DNA of 64,000 nucleotides from Bacteroidota bacterium (GTDB lineage: Bacteria; Bacteroidota; Bacteroidia; Bacteroidales; Paludibacteraceae): positions 1 to 64,000 of the forward strand of contig JAJYBB010000013.1 in NCBI GenBank assembly GCA_021779195.1, in the 5' to 3' direction. Each line of letters starts with the position of its first letter. The stretch's first letter is position 1. Position numbers and translations under genes: made by a program. A model generated the notes under the pieces. It did no database searches and had not been told where the DNA came from. It worked only from the letters and a program-made list of their open reading frames with translations. Below are positions 7,439 to 16,700 of this stretch, piece by piece.

Positions 7439-9880
7439 CTACAACTTCACACTTATTTCGGCCAGAAAATTGATGCCGGCTTGTGGATAATATCCGAAAT
7501 CATCATACCGTTGGGTGTCAGCTGGTGTATTTCCCTGATAATATGAATAGGTCCATGCGTTGCTGATATATTGTTCGTTGAAAATATTATTGACTAAAAC
7601 AGTTATTCCCACTGCACGAATACCTTTCACCGGAACGTTGTAATTCAAGCGTAGATTGTTAATAAAGTAGGCATTCAACGAACGATCGTTACTGCCCGTG
7701 TTGTCAATATATTGTTTTCCAACCGATTGAGATTGAAAACCTGCTTCGAAATTTCCGATGGTAAATGTGAATAAACTAGTTGCTATCGCAGCAGGAGAGA
7801 AGGCAATGGGCGTTGAAGAATAACGATTTTCCTGCTGTCCTGTCCAATTTGAGTTTGCATCGAACACATCCACATATTCATTAAAATTTTGAATTCGATT
7901 TTCGCTGAAAGTTGCTGAACCATCCCATCGTAACCAATCAACCGGTTTCACACTTGCCGTTAGTTCTATTCCTGAACGATAACTTACGGGAATATTTTCG
8001 GTGAGCATTTCGCCAATGTCATTAATTTTTCCGGTAAGAATCAATTGATTGTGATAATACATGTAGTATGCATTTACGCCTAATGAAAAAGTTTGGTTGT
8101 GAAACTTATAACCTGCTTCGGTGTCATACAGCGTTTCGTTGGTTGGAGCTGTAGCCGGAGTTCCATCGGTATAGTTTGTCCTTGTTGGTTCTCGGTTTGC
8201 CACAGCAAACGATGCAAATAAATCAGCATTTGGAGAAAGTTGAAAAATAGCACCTGCTTTCGGGTTAAAAAAGTGAAATGGTTTATTTATGTCCAAAATT
8301 TGCATGGCATTTATGGCATAGTCCCACTGATCGTTTGTTCCCTGAAGGCTGTAATGCACATAACGATATTGTAAATCGGCATAAATGTTGAGTTGTTTAG
8401 TGAAAGCATAATTACCTTTCAAATAAATACTCGCATCTAATTTTGAAACTTTACTTCTGTAGTATTCCGTAATTGGCAAAATATTTCCTATGTAATTTTT
8501 TACCCAAATCACATCTCCCCAGTGATTTCCCCAATAATTATTGACAGCTCCACCTAATTGGGCAATCAATTTATTTTTCTGATAATTAAATGAATATACC
8601 AAGCCTCCGAAATCATTTCCCATTATTTTTCGACGAACCAGATCAGAGTTTTCAACTGTCGTTCCATTCAGATTATAAGGATTTAATGAATATGTTTTTA
8701 AATCTTGGTCTGGTTTGTATTCTTCGTAATATCCGTCGCCACGGGTATAATGCAAGCCTGCATTAATTGAAAATTCAGGTGAAAATACATGTACGCCAAT
8801 TAGTTGATAGTTGGTTTGAATGTAATTATCAGTTTGATTTTGATAGTAGAGCGGTTTACCATTGGCATCGTTACCCATAAAACCGCAAGGGTTATACGTG
8901 CGATGAGTAAGCAATGAATCTTTGGGAACGCCATCCCATGCATGGTAAGTCATTTCGGTACCCCCAAATGATACTAATTTAATTGATGTTTTTTCGTCAT
9001 AATAACCTGCCTGGATAAAATATGATTTCATATCCACAGCGCCTCTATCGATGTAACCATCCGATTTTATGGTTGATAATCGGGCATCAATTGCCCAATG
9101 ACCATTTATCAACCCAGAACTTGCTTTGACAGTTCCTTTCAGTGTATTAAATGATCCGGTTGAACCGTCAATTTCACCTGAAGCTTTTGTGGCATAATTT
9201 TCGGTTTGAAGGTTAATATTTGCTCCAAATGCACCGGCACCATTGGTAGAAGTTCCTACACCTCTTTGTACTTGCACACTTTCGACTGATGATGTAAAGT
9301 CAGGAATATCAACCCAATATGTGCCTTGTTCGTCTGGATCGTTGTAAGGAATTCCGTTTATTGTAACGTTGATGCGTGAAGCATCAGTTCCCCTAATTCG
9401 AAATCCTGTGTACCCAATTCCAGTTCCTGCATCGGATGATGCCACAAATGAAGGAGTCATTGACAAGAGATAAGGAATATCCTGTCCTAGGTTGGTTTTT
9501 TGTAATGTTTCTTTATCAATATTGCTGAAAGCGACCGGCGATTTGTCGTTAGCTCGAAGCGAACCGATCGTGATTTCGTCGATTAAAACTGCGTTTGGCT
9601 TCAAACGTACAAACAGTTCTTTGTCTGCAACTGCATCGATAAAAGTAGTTTCATATCCGATATACGAAATCTGAAGGGTATACAACTTTTCAGGAAGTCC
9701 TCCTATAACGAATTTTCCTGATTTATCAGAAGTTTGACGAATGGATGAGTTTTTGATGTGGATCGTAGCACCCACTAAAGGCATGCCTTTTTCATCGGTT
9801 ACTCTTCCTTTAATCTGATACTGACCGAATGTATACACGGTCGATAACAACATGATAGCTGCAATAAATACTTGTCTCAT
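7439..9880 (-). CDS. TonB-dependent outer-membrane receptor under TPP riboswitch, probable thiamin receptor
   Basis: An 813-residue TonB-dependent receptor. A signal peptide (MRQVFIAAIMLL, residues 1-20) is followed by a carboxypeptidase-regulatory-like domain (IKGRVTDEKGMPLVGATI), then the plug (about 110-230, with GYTGFRIRGTD and QRGVG) and a 22-strand-type barrel ending in FLAEISVKL. The start is set at 9880; a longer frame to 9925 would place extra residues before the signal peptide. The TPP riboswitch in its leader means it is made when thiamin pyrophosphate is scarce, so thiamin or a derivative is the inferred ligand. This agrees with known thiamin-regulated outer-membrane receptors of Bacteroidetes. 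No thiamin synthesis or inner-membrane transporter gene lies beside it. Confidence 0.9.
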   Translation of the reverse strand: MRQVFIAAIMLLSTVYTFGQYQIKGRVTDEKGMPLVGATIHIKNSSIRQTSDKSGKFVIGGLPEKLYTLQISYIGYETTFIDAVADKELFVRLKPNAVLIDEITIGSLRANDKSPVAFSNIDKETLQKTNLGQDIPYLLSMTPSFVASSDAGTGIGYTGFRIRGTDASRINVTINGIPYNDPDEQGTYWVDIPDFTSSVESVQVQRGVGTSTNGAGAFGANINLQTENYATKASGEIDGSTGSFNTLKGTVKASSGLINGHWAIDARLSTIKSDGYIDRGAVDMKSYFIQAGYYDEKTSIKLVSFGGTEMTYHAWDGVPKDSLLTHRTYNPCGFMGNDANGKPLYYQNQTDNYIQTNYQLIGVHVFSPEFSINAGLHYTRGDGYYEEYKPDQDLKTYSLNPYNLNGTTVENSDLVRRKIMGNDFGGLVYSFNYQKNKLIAQLGGAVNNYWGNHWGDVIWVKNYIGNILPITEYYRSKVSKLDASIYLKGNYAFTKQLNIYADLQYRYVHYSLQGTNDQWDYAINAMQILDINKPFHFFNPKAGAIFQLSPNADLFASFAVANREPTRTNYTDGTPATAPTNETLYDTEAGYKFHNQTFSLGVNAYYMYYHNQLILTGKINDIGEMLTENIPVSYRSGIELTASVKPVDWLRWDGSATFSENRIQNFNEYVDVFDANSNWTGQQENRYSSTPIAFSPAAIATSLFTFTIGNFEAGFQSQSVGKQYIDNTGSNDRSLNAYFINNLRLNYNVPVKGIRAVGITVLVNNIFNEQYISNAWTYSYYQGNTPADTQRYDDFGYYPQAGINFLAEISVKL

Positions 9881-9943
9881 AACAAATTGATTAATAATGT
9901 TAATAAAATTGTTTTTGAGAGCCAAAAAAACGGATGAATGAAT

Positions 9944-10020
9944 TCTTATTCCCTTCGCGGAATTACCCGTGCAGGTTCAAAGGGTATGATCTCAGCCCGA
10001 AATATTAAGGCACCCCAGTT
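9944..10020 (-). ncRNA. TPP riboswitch (THI element)
   Basis: The minus strand carries the conserved THI-box blocks in order: GGGGTGCC (10009-10016), GGGCTGAGA (9992-10000 region), ACCCTTTGAACCTG (about 9972-9986), a short P4/P5 hairpin ending GGTAAT, and GAAGGGAA (9949-9956). The P3 extension is short. It lies 64 nt before the start of the TonB receptor gene and about 85 nt after its promoter element. No clear terminator stem lies between the aptamer and the start codon, so control may act on translation, but the expression platform is not resolved by eye. Confidence 0.93.
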
Positions 10021-10104
10021 TTGTATGTGCGTAAAAACGCTTGAAAAATAAAAAACAAAGGAAAAATTTTGAACGCGCAGGTTGAATTGTTTCCTTTCAG
10101 CCGG

Positions 10105-10112
10105 CAAAAGTA
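10105..10112 (-). promoter_or_regulatory. -7 promoter element for riboswitch-receptor transcript
   Basis: The minus strand reads TACTTTTG. Transcription would start near 10098, placing the whole TPP aptamer within the leader. Confidence 0.55.
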
Positions 10113-10345
10113 TGAAAATTTATTGCAATATGAAATTTTTTGAAAAGAAATTATGTAAATTAATTACAAGTATATAAAACAGGTTCAATTATCTGATAAA
10201 TTTTGAGTATTTACCAATTATAAACTGATAAAGTAAATTTTGACCATTCTATAAGCTCAATATATTTTAAAACTCCGAACTAATTTTTCATGCAATTGTT
10301 TGCTCTTTGCAAAGTGTTGGTCTATGGGTTGCGGAATAATTTATG

Positions 10346-10353
10346 TAATTTTG
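10346..10353 (+). promoter_or_regulatory. -7 promoter element for fumarase
   Basis: The plus strand reads TAATTTTG followed by CA, 48 bp upstream of the fumarase ATG. Confidence 0.55.
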
Positions 10354-10400
10354 CACGATTTTAAAAAGAAATTGAAAATGACTAATTCGTAAATGTTATC

Positions 10401-12032
10401 ATGGCAAAAGAATTTAAGTATCAAGAACCATTTCCGGTTGGAAAAGAAAGCACCGCGTACTATTTGCTTAGCAAAGCGCATGTATCGGTATCAACATTTG
10501 AAGGTCAGGAAATCCTGAAAGTTGAACCTGAAGCACTGACCATGTTGGCTCGTGCTGCCATGCGCGACTGTTCATTCCTGCTTCGTCCTGAGCATCAGAA
10601 ACAAGTGGCTGCAATCCTTGCCGATCCCGAAGCCAGCGAAAACGATAAATATGTGGCATTGACTATGCTTCGTAATGCTGAAATAGCTGCAAAAGGCGTG
10701 TTGCCTTTTTGTCAGGATACCGGCACAGCTACTGTTTATGCTAAAAAAGGAAGTAATGTGTGGACTGATGGAACTGATGAAGAAGCACTGTCGAAAGGAA
10801 TTTATCAGACCTATACCGAAGAAAATCTGCGATATTCTCAAAATGCCGCACTGAATATGTATGATGAGGTTAATACCGGTACTAATTTGCCGGCTCAAAT
10901 TGATTTGGTTGCCGGACATGGAAATGAATATAAATTTCTGTTTATCGCTAAAGGAGGCGGTTCGGCAAATAAATCATATCTTTTTCAGGAAACAAAGGCA
11001 TTGTTGAATCCCGTTTCGTTGGAGAAATTCCTGACCGAAAAAATGAAAACTCTCGGTACTGCCGCTTGCCCGCCTTATCACATTGCTTTTGTTATTGGTG
11101 GTACTTCGGCTGATGCCTGCATGAAAACGGTAAAACTGGCTTCGACAAAATATTATGACGAGCTTCCGACGGTTGGCAACGAATTCGGGCAAGCTTTTCG
11201 CGATGTAGATATGGAGCAAAAAATTCTGAAACAGGCACAAATTTCGGGTTATGGAGCTCAATTCGGAGGAAAATATTTTGCTCACGATATCCGCATTATC
11301 CGTCTTTCGCGTCATGGAGCATCCTGCTTTGTGGGCATGGCGGTTTCGTGCTCTGCCGACCGAAACATCAAGGGAAAAATCAACAAAGAAGGTATTTGGG
11401 TAGAACTTATGGAGGATAATCCAGGTCAATATATTCCTGAAGAATTGCGCAACGCAGGCGAAGGCAATGCAGTGAAAATAGACCTGAATAAGCCTATGAA
11501 AGAAATCTTGGCGACATTAACAAAATATCCAGTCTCTACGCGATTGTCGCTTACGGGAACAATAGTTGTGGGTCGAGATATAGCTCATGCAAAACTTAAG
11601 GAATTGCTCGATGCCGGAAAACAGCTTCCGCAATACGTTAAAGATCACCCGATTTATTACGCCGGACCGGCTAAAACGCCAAAGGGAATGCCTTCGGGTT
11701 CGTTTGGTCCAACCACTGCCGGTCGTATGGATTCGTACGTTGATTTATTTCAGGAAAATGGTGGTAGCATGATTATGATTGCCAAAGGAAACCGCAGTCA
11801 GCAAGTAACCGATGCCTGTCTTAAGCACGGCGGTTTCTACCTTGGTTCTATCGGTGGTCCGGCTGCTATTTTGGCTCAAGATAGTATCAAAAATGTGGAG
11901 TGTATAGAATATCCGGAATTAGGCATGGAAGCTATTTGGAAAATTGAGGTGGTGGATTTTCCAGCTTTTATTTTGGTGGATGACAAAGGAAATGATTTTT
12001 TCAAACAGATAAAACCGACTTTGATTTGTTAG
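10401..12032 (+). CDS. fumA: Class I fumarate hydratase, [4Fe-4S]
   Basis: Interconverts fumarate and L-malate in the cytoplasm, in the citric acid cycle or, in anaerobes, in the reductive branch towards succinate and propionate. It has 543 residues, the length of single-chain class I fumarases (FumA/FumB type). The three cluster cysteines are in place: Cys104 (LPFCQDTGT), Cys223 (AACPPYH) and Cys317 (AVSCSAD), matching E. coli 105, 224 and 318. The C-terminal half has the beta-domain signature ending [11 protein letters not shown]. It is a single-gene unit with promoter and terminator. The oxygen-sensitive cluster suits an anaerobe. Confidence 0.95.
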   Translation: MAKEFKYQEPFPVGKESTAYYLLSKAHVSVSTFEGQEILKVEPEALTMLARAAMRDCSFLLRPEHQKQVAAILADPEASENDKYVALTMLRNAEIAAKGVLPFCQDTGTATVYAKKGSNVWTDGTDEEALSKGIYQTYTEENLRYSQNAALNMYDEVNTGTNLPAQIDLVAGHGNEYKFLFIAKGGGSANKSYLFQETKALLNPVSLEKFLTEKMKTLGTAACPPYHIAFVIGGTSADACMKTVKLASTKYYDELPTVGNEFGQAFRDVDMEQKILKQAQISGYGAQFGGKYFAHDIRIIRLSRHGASCFVGMAVSCSADRNIKGKINKEGIWVELMEDNPGQYIPEELRNAGEGNAVKIDLNKPMKEILATLTKYPVSTRLSLTGTIVVGRDIAHAKLKELLDAGKQLPQYVKDHPIYYAGPAKTPKGMPSGSFGPTTAGRMDSYVDLFQENGGSMIMIAKGNRSQQVTDACLKHGGFYLGSIGGPAAILAQDSIKNVECIEYPELGMEAIWKIEVVDFPAFILVDDKGNDFFKQIKPTLIC

Positions 12033-12056
12033 TTTGGGTTTGAAAATATAAACATT

Positions 12057-12092
12057 AACCGATCCGGATGTATTTCCGGTTCGGTTTTTTTT
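12057..12092 (+). terminator. Rho-independent terminator after fumarase
   Basis: An imperfect stem AACCGATCCGGA/TCCGGTTCGGTT is followed by a run of nine or more T, 25 bp past the fumarase stop. Confidence 0.8.
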
Positions 12093-12315
12093 TGCTCAAA
12101 CACGATTATAAGTGGGAAAAAATCTATCAAACCAATTCAATTTTGCTGAATTCTATTTTGTGATAAAACTTAAAGCAGTCGTAACGCATTTCCACCCTTG
12201 CAGGATAAATTGCAGGGATGTAAACTGTCATAGAGATTCATAAAGAAGGAGTTAGTATGGAAACTAAAATGGATCAAAAATTCAGAATAAATTCAAATTG
12301 TTAAAATGAATTTAA

Positions 12316-12639
12316 TCATACATGTAATTTTTTTCTTTTTTGTAAAAATTCCAAAACAACTTCGTGAATTTCTCCGGAATAATTCAAATAAATATTCATG
12401 CCATATTTCGTACATACTCCTGCAGAATGATCCGGCATTTTATTTGCAAGCAAAATATTAACTCCCTTTTGTTGCATAATCAAAGGAATGTTATTTTTAC
12501 AATCACAGCCTTCAGGCGTGAACAATAATTCTGAATCGATAATTTTATCGGTATCATCAATTGTAAAAATTGTGAAAACTTCACAGGAATAAAAAAAGTC
12601 ATCTAAAAGACTACCTATTGTAGGAACCGCTATTTTCAT
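12316..12639 (-). CDS. NifX/NifB-type dinitrogenase cofactor-binding family protein
   Basis: A 107-residue protein of the dinitrogenase iron-molybdenum cofactor family (PF02579 fold): MKIAVPT opening strand, central alpha/beta core, and a cysteine-rich middle (EGCDCKNN, with CTKYG later). It lacks the PRFGR motif seen in its neighbour. Such small proteins are thought to bind Fe-S or metal clusters in species without nitrogenase; no nif genes are visible here. It starts 13 bp after its upstream partner. A perfect Shine-Dalgarno AAGGAGG lies at 12648-12654, 8 nt before the ATG and overlapping that partner's stop codon. Such a site is unusual in Bacteroidota and hints at transfer. Confidence 0.8.
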   Translation of the reverse strand: MKIAVPTIGSLLDDFFYSCEVFTIFTIDDTDKIIDSELLFTPEGCDCKNNIPLIMQQKGVNILLANKMPDHSAGVCTKYGMNIYLNYSGEIHEVVLEFLQKRKKLHV

Positions 12640-12652
12640 GCTATTAACCTCC

Positions 12653-12979
12653 TTAATAATTAGTTTTGTTTAAAATTTCAATTATATCTTTGATTTTCGT
12701 CTCAGGCTCTTTAAGAATTATCATTTGAATTTTCAGGCTGTCTAAGTTTGATTTTATTTTCAGACCAAACTCTCCCGATATGATTTTAGATATGGCTTTT
12801 GAAGCCATTAATTGAACGGATGCTGATCCTGCCTTTTCTTCCGCATTTTTGTTTGGATTTGGAATAAAATCTATTGTTTTGTCTTCAGTGTCATAAATCA
12901 CAAAATAGCAACAGCGACCAAATCGAGGGTCGATCGGTGAGTCTAATGAATTTCCGGTCGAAGATATTGCAATTTTCAT
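12653..12979 (-). CDS. NifX/NifB-type cofactor-binding family protein with PRFGR motif
   Basis: A 108-residue member of the same family as the next gene. It starts MKIAISSTGNSLDSPIDPRFGRC, the classic opening of stand-alone NifX/NafY-like domains with the SxxDxRFGR signature and a nearby Cys pair. The middle (SASVQLMASKAISKIISGEFG) keeps the usual Ala/Gly pattern of the fold. The role is probably metal-cluster binding or carriage, but the partner is unknown. It lies 22 bp after the DUF134 gene and 13 bp before the second NifX-like gene, so the three form one leftward operon. Confidence 0.8.
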   Translation of the reverse strand: MKIAISSTGNSLDSPIDPRFGRCCYFVIYDTEDKTIDFIPNPNKNAEEKAGSASVQLMASKAISKIISGEFGLKIKSNLDSLKIQMIILKEPETKIKDIIEILNKTNY

Positions 12980-13001
12980 TTTTTGTTAATAAGGAGTTAT
13001 T

Positions 13002-13577
13002 TTAACAATTATATATTTTTTTTCTTTTCATTATACTTTTGCATTTCGGACAAACTTGCTCATTGTAAACACCTTCATTTACAAGCGCTTGTTCAAATCC
13101 GCAATCAGGACAAACTAAAGTATCAATGCAGTTGTTTTTCCCGCTATTCTTGGTAGGACTACCAAAATTATATCTCTTTATTTGATTGCTACCGCATAAA
13201 GGACAGTTTTTTATTTCCTTTTCTCTTTCTGGATTGTTAAAATTGCAAAGACATTGATCGCATTGATACCAATCACTATCAAAATATACTTTGCCTCCTT
13301 CAATTGAAATTTGCCGTCCTTCGACAAATGCACTTGCAATTTTTTGTAGTGCCGACGCATAAATCCTTGTAAAAGTTGGTCTGGATACCCCCATTATTTC
13401 GGATGCCTGATGATGATTAAGAATGTCATAGTCGCTTAGCCGTAATGCTTCATATTCTTCATAAAGTAAATTTACGGGCTCAAGATTTCGTTTGCCTGAT
13501 TCTCGTCCATAAGGTTTAAATCCTTTTATTAATGGAGGACTTAAAACCTTTCGAAGTATTTTTTTTCTGGGAGACAT
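13002..13577 (-). CDS. DUF134 predicted DNA-binding protein with C-terminal zinc ribbons
   Basis: 191 residues. The N-terminal DUF134 domain opens MSPRKK and contains a helix-turn-helix (about residues 45-85: EYEALRLSDY, then HHQASEIMGVSRPTFTRI), as in sigma-70 region 4-like regulators. The C-terminal half has several CxxC pairs (CDQCLC, CPLCG, CPDCG, CPKCK), suggesting two zinc ribbons. DUF134 genes are commonly linked to NifX-like genes, as here, so it is probably the regulator of this small metal-cluster operon; that is inference. The ATG at 13577 is chosen because the alternative at 13592 lies only 11 bp from the -7 element. Confidence 0.85.
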   Translation of the reverse strand: MSPRKKILRKVLSPPLIKGFKPYGRESGKRNLEPVNLLYEEYEALRLSDYDILNHHQASEIMGVSRPTFTRIYASALQKIASAFVEGRQISIEGGKVYFDSDWYQCDQCLCNFNNPEREKEIKNCPLCGSNQIKRYNFGSPTKNSGKNNCIDTLVCPDCGFEQALVNEGVYNEQVCPKCKSIMKRKKIYNC

Positions 13578-13602
13578 AGTTTTGTAAATCAATAATTCGG
13601 TG

Positions 13603-13610
13603 CAAATATA
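13603..13610 (-). promoter_or_regulatory. -7 promoter element for DUF134 operon
   Basis: The minus strand reads TATATTTG followed by CA, 26 bp upstream of the DUF134 start. Confidence 0.55.
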
Positions 13611-13611
13611 A

Positions 13612-13625
13612 TGAACTATTGTTCA
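13612..13625. promoter_or_regulatory. Candidate operator palindrome beside DUF134 promoter
   Basis: TGAAC-TATT-GTTCA is a perfect 5-4-5 inverted repeat lying 2 bp upstream of the -7 element. A dimeric regulator bound here would block the promoter. Autoregulation by the DUF134 protein is a guess from position only. Confidence 0.35.
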
Positions 13626-13731
13626 ATTACAATATATTTATATCTATTAATTGAAAATATTTTTAAATTAATGGATTACTCAATTTATTGGTAACGGATT
13701 ATGCCTTCTCCCCAAAAATGAACTTATTTTC

Positions 13732-13763
13732 TACTTTTGTATTCTCATTAATATGTACTTTTG
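13732..13763 (+). promoter_or_regulatory. Tandem -7 elements upstream of the secreted glycan block
   Basis: Two copies of TACTTTTG occur on the plus strand (13732-13739 and 13756-13763), 24 bp apart, the nearer 29 bp before the ATG at 13792. The TTTG of the first could serve as the -33 element of the second. Confidence 0.5.
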
Positions 13764-13791
13764 TTTCATAATTATAAAATAAAGAATTAAA

Positions 13792-16700
13792 ATGAATCGA
13801 CCGAAGATTAAAATTGTTTTCATCTTGGCTATACTTTTTCAACTCGAAGGTGCTTTTGCCCAATCCAATTTAATTTCAAACTGGAATGCGGGTACATTGA
13901 CAGGAATCGGATCGAAACCAACAGATGTGGGATGGCTTTGTACTCCGAACGGTTCGCTTCCTTGGAATCAGGCAAATGCAACTTCAGGAAGTCGTTTTTT
14001 AGATTATAATGTATCGGGAGGGCAAACTGGTTTTATTTACAATTCGACAATTTTTACCGGTCGATTAATGTATATTCGCTGGGATAGTGGTAATTCAGGA
14101 AGCTATTATACTTATCCGGTAATGCTGACTACCTGTAAAAATTATGTGTTCAACTGGAAATACAGTTTAGCTGCCAATGCTACTTCTTCAACAATGACAG
14201 TAGGGGTTTGCAAGGCTACCGATGGTACAACCGGCACTATTTCTTCAAAACAATTTGTATGTTCAACAACCCTGAAAACTTTATTATCAGGTTCATTTGC
14301 ATTTACTCCACCGGTTTCAGGGCAATATTATTTGTCCTTCAATTCTACCACTAGTTCGATGAACGCCATAGCTGACTTATCGGTTACTGAAAATACGTCT
14401 AAATCATTATCTCTCTCGGCTTCATCGCTTTCATTCGATGACATTCATACGACGCGCTCGTTTCTGGTAAATGGTAACGCATTGACCGATTCAGTGAAAC
14501 TTTCTTCGCCGGCAGGAGTTAGTTTGAGCAAAAATAGTCTATCGGCAGGTGAAGTGCAATGTGGATTCATAATTACGGCAACATTTGATGGAAGCCGTTC
14601 CATTTCAAATGATTCAATCGTGATAAGCAGTGGAACTTCTTTGTCAAAATCGATCAAAATCAGATCTGTTTCGGGTGATGCAGCGTGTTTTACTCCGCTT
14701 TATTCCGATAAAGCCGATTTGATAAGCGATCCATGCATCAATAGTTTAGATAACTTTTCAGGTTGGGGAACAAAATCGCTCGATTCTTTATCAACTTATT
14801 GCGGAAAATATTGTGGAAAAATATCAAATGGCACAGGTTCGATCGATTATAACCTTACTTTAACTCCATTCACAAAATACAGAATGAGAGCTATGGTGAA
14901 AACAATAGGAGGGTCATTTCAAATCGGACTATCGAAATATAATGGAAGCTCTGCTGATCTAGATCAGGTTTTTAATACCAACGGAATCTGGCAGGCTGTT
15001 GATTTTACTTTTGAAACAGGACAAACAGTTGCGGGAGCATTGACATTTTTCAATAATTATCTACGAGATGGAACTACGGGCTATATTGATAATTGGGAGC
15101 TTTATGCTATTGGATCGGTGGATGGAAATGATACAATAATATCGACTGATCAAATTCCTGAAACTACCGTAAAAACTACTATTCGTGAAATGTTGGTGCA
15201 TCATCTTCCGTATGCCGAAAGTAAATTCGTATCTTCTGGAGGATATTTTGGAAATGGACAAAGTGTTGAACATGGTGCCCGAACTAATGCCGATTATGCA
15301 TTGATTTATGCATTTATATATAAAAAATGTCAGGATCAACCACTTCCTAACGGATTGACTTTTGAAACTGTAAAGCAACATGCCTTGGATGCAATTCGCT
15401 ATTCGTATAGTACACATAAAGCCATTAATGCTAAAACCTGTACCGATGGAGTGAATTGGGGCATCGTGTGGGAGTCGTCACTCTGGTCGGAATCATTGGG
15501 ATATGCCGCCTGGTTGTTGTGGCCTGATCTGACGGATGCCGATAAAGCTGCCGTCAAGAAAGTGATTCTTGCAGAAGCAAATTATAATCTTTCACGTACT
15601 ATACCTACTGGAGTAAATTCCGACACAAAAGCTGAAGAGAATGGTTGGGATACAAACATTCTGGCTGTAGCAGCAGCCATGTTTCCCGAAGAGAAAAATG
15701 CAGAAGCATGGACATTGCGGTGTAAACAATTTGCTATGAACTCGTACAGTGTTGGAGCCGATTTGTACCGAAATAATCCTGTAAATGATGAGGTTGATGG
15801 TAAAACAGTAGCTGACTGGTATATAGGGGCAAATCTTTTTCCGGATTATGCATTGGAAAATCATAATTTCTTTCACACTTCCTATTTGAATATTCCTATT
15901 CAGGAAATGTCTGAATCATTGTTGGCATACAAAGCCATTCAGAATCAAACCACACCTATCTTCCCCATTCCGGATGCATTGAAACATAATGTTACAAATG
16001 TATGGAATACCATGTTGAAAGAATTGATTATGGCTGATGGTATTTTGGCTATGCCCAATGGTAACGATTGGTCGATGTATATTTATGATGAACTTTCAAC
16101 TTATTCAGCTTTAGCTTGTATATATCGTGATCCTGATGCACTTATGCTTGAAAGTATTATTTTGCAATGGGCAAAATACCGGCAGTCGACTACTGGCGAT
16201 GGAGCTTTCCTTTTGAATCCAGATGTTGCTGAACGACGTATGGCAGTAACTGGTCGAAGGTTGGTGTTCGCATATCTATATCACGATTTCTACCCTACGA
16301 ATGAAATGATTGCTACGAAATGGAGCGATTTCAGCAAAAAACATGAAATGACAAAATTATTACCCTTCAGTAATATTATCCGAAATAGCAATGATGATAA
16401 GTTTGTTACATTCTCCTGGTTTCAATCGGTAGATGGAACGAGTTACAAATCGTACATGGGCATGGTATCGCCTAATAATGCTAATTATAGCAATATTGTA
16501 TTCCCTTTTAAAACCTCAAATACCGGAAACTTTACCGGCTATATTGATGTATCTGGACAAACACGCAATGCGTCTTTTATTTCAAATTCTTTTGTCATGT
16601 ATCCTAAAAGTTTTTCAACAACAGGGAAACTTAGTGTTACAGGTGGTAGTCTGACAAAGTACCTGACTTTTTATTCAACGCCGGGTAAAGCCACTATATA

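Noticed and set aside
10974-11429. 151-codon open frame antisense to fumarase
   Set aside because: It lies entirely within a well-conserved enzyme gene and reads as a codon-phase shadow with no family resemblance.
12316-13577. Considered as part of a nitrogen fixation cluster
   Set aside because: No nifHDK, nifB or nifEN is present; small NifX-like proteins with DUF134 are common in non-fixing anaerobes.
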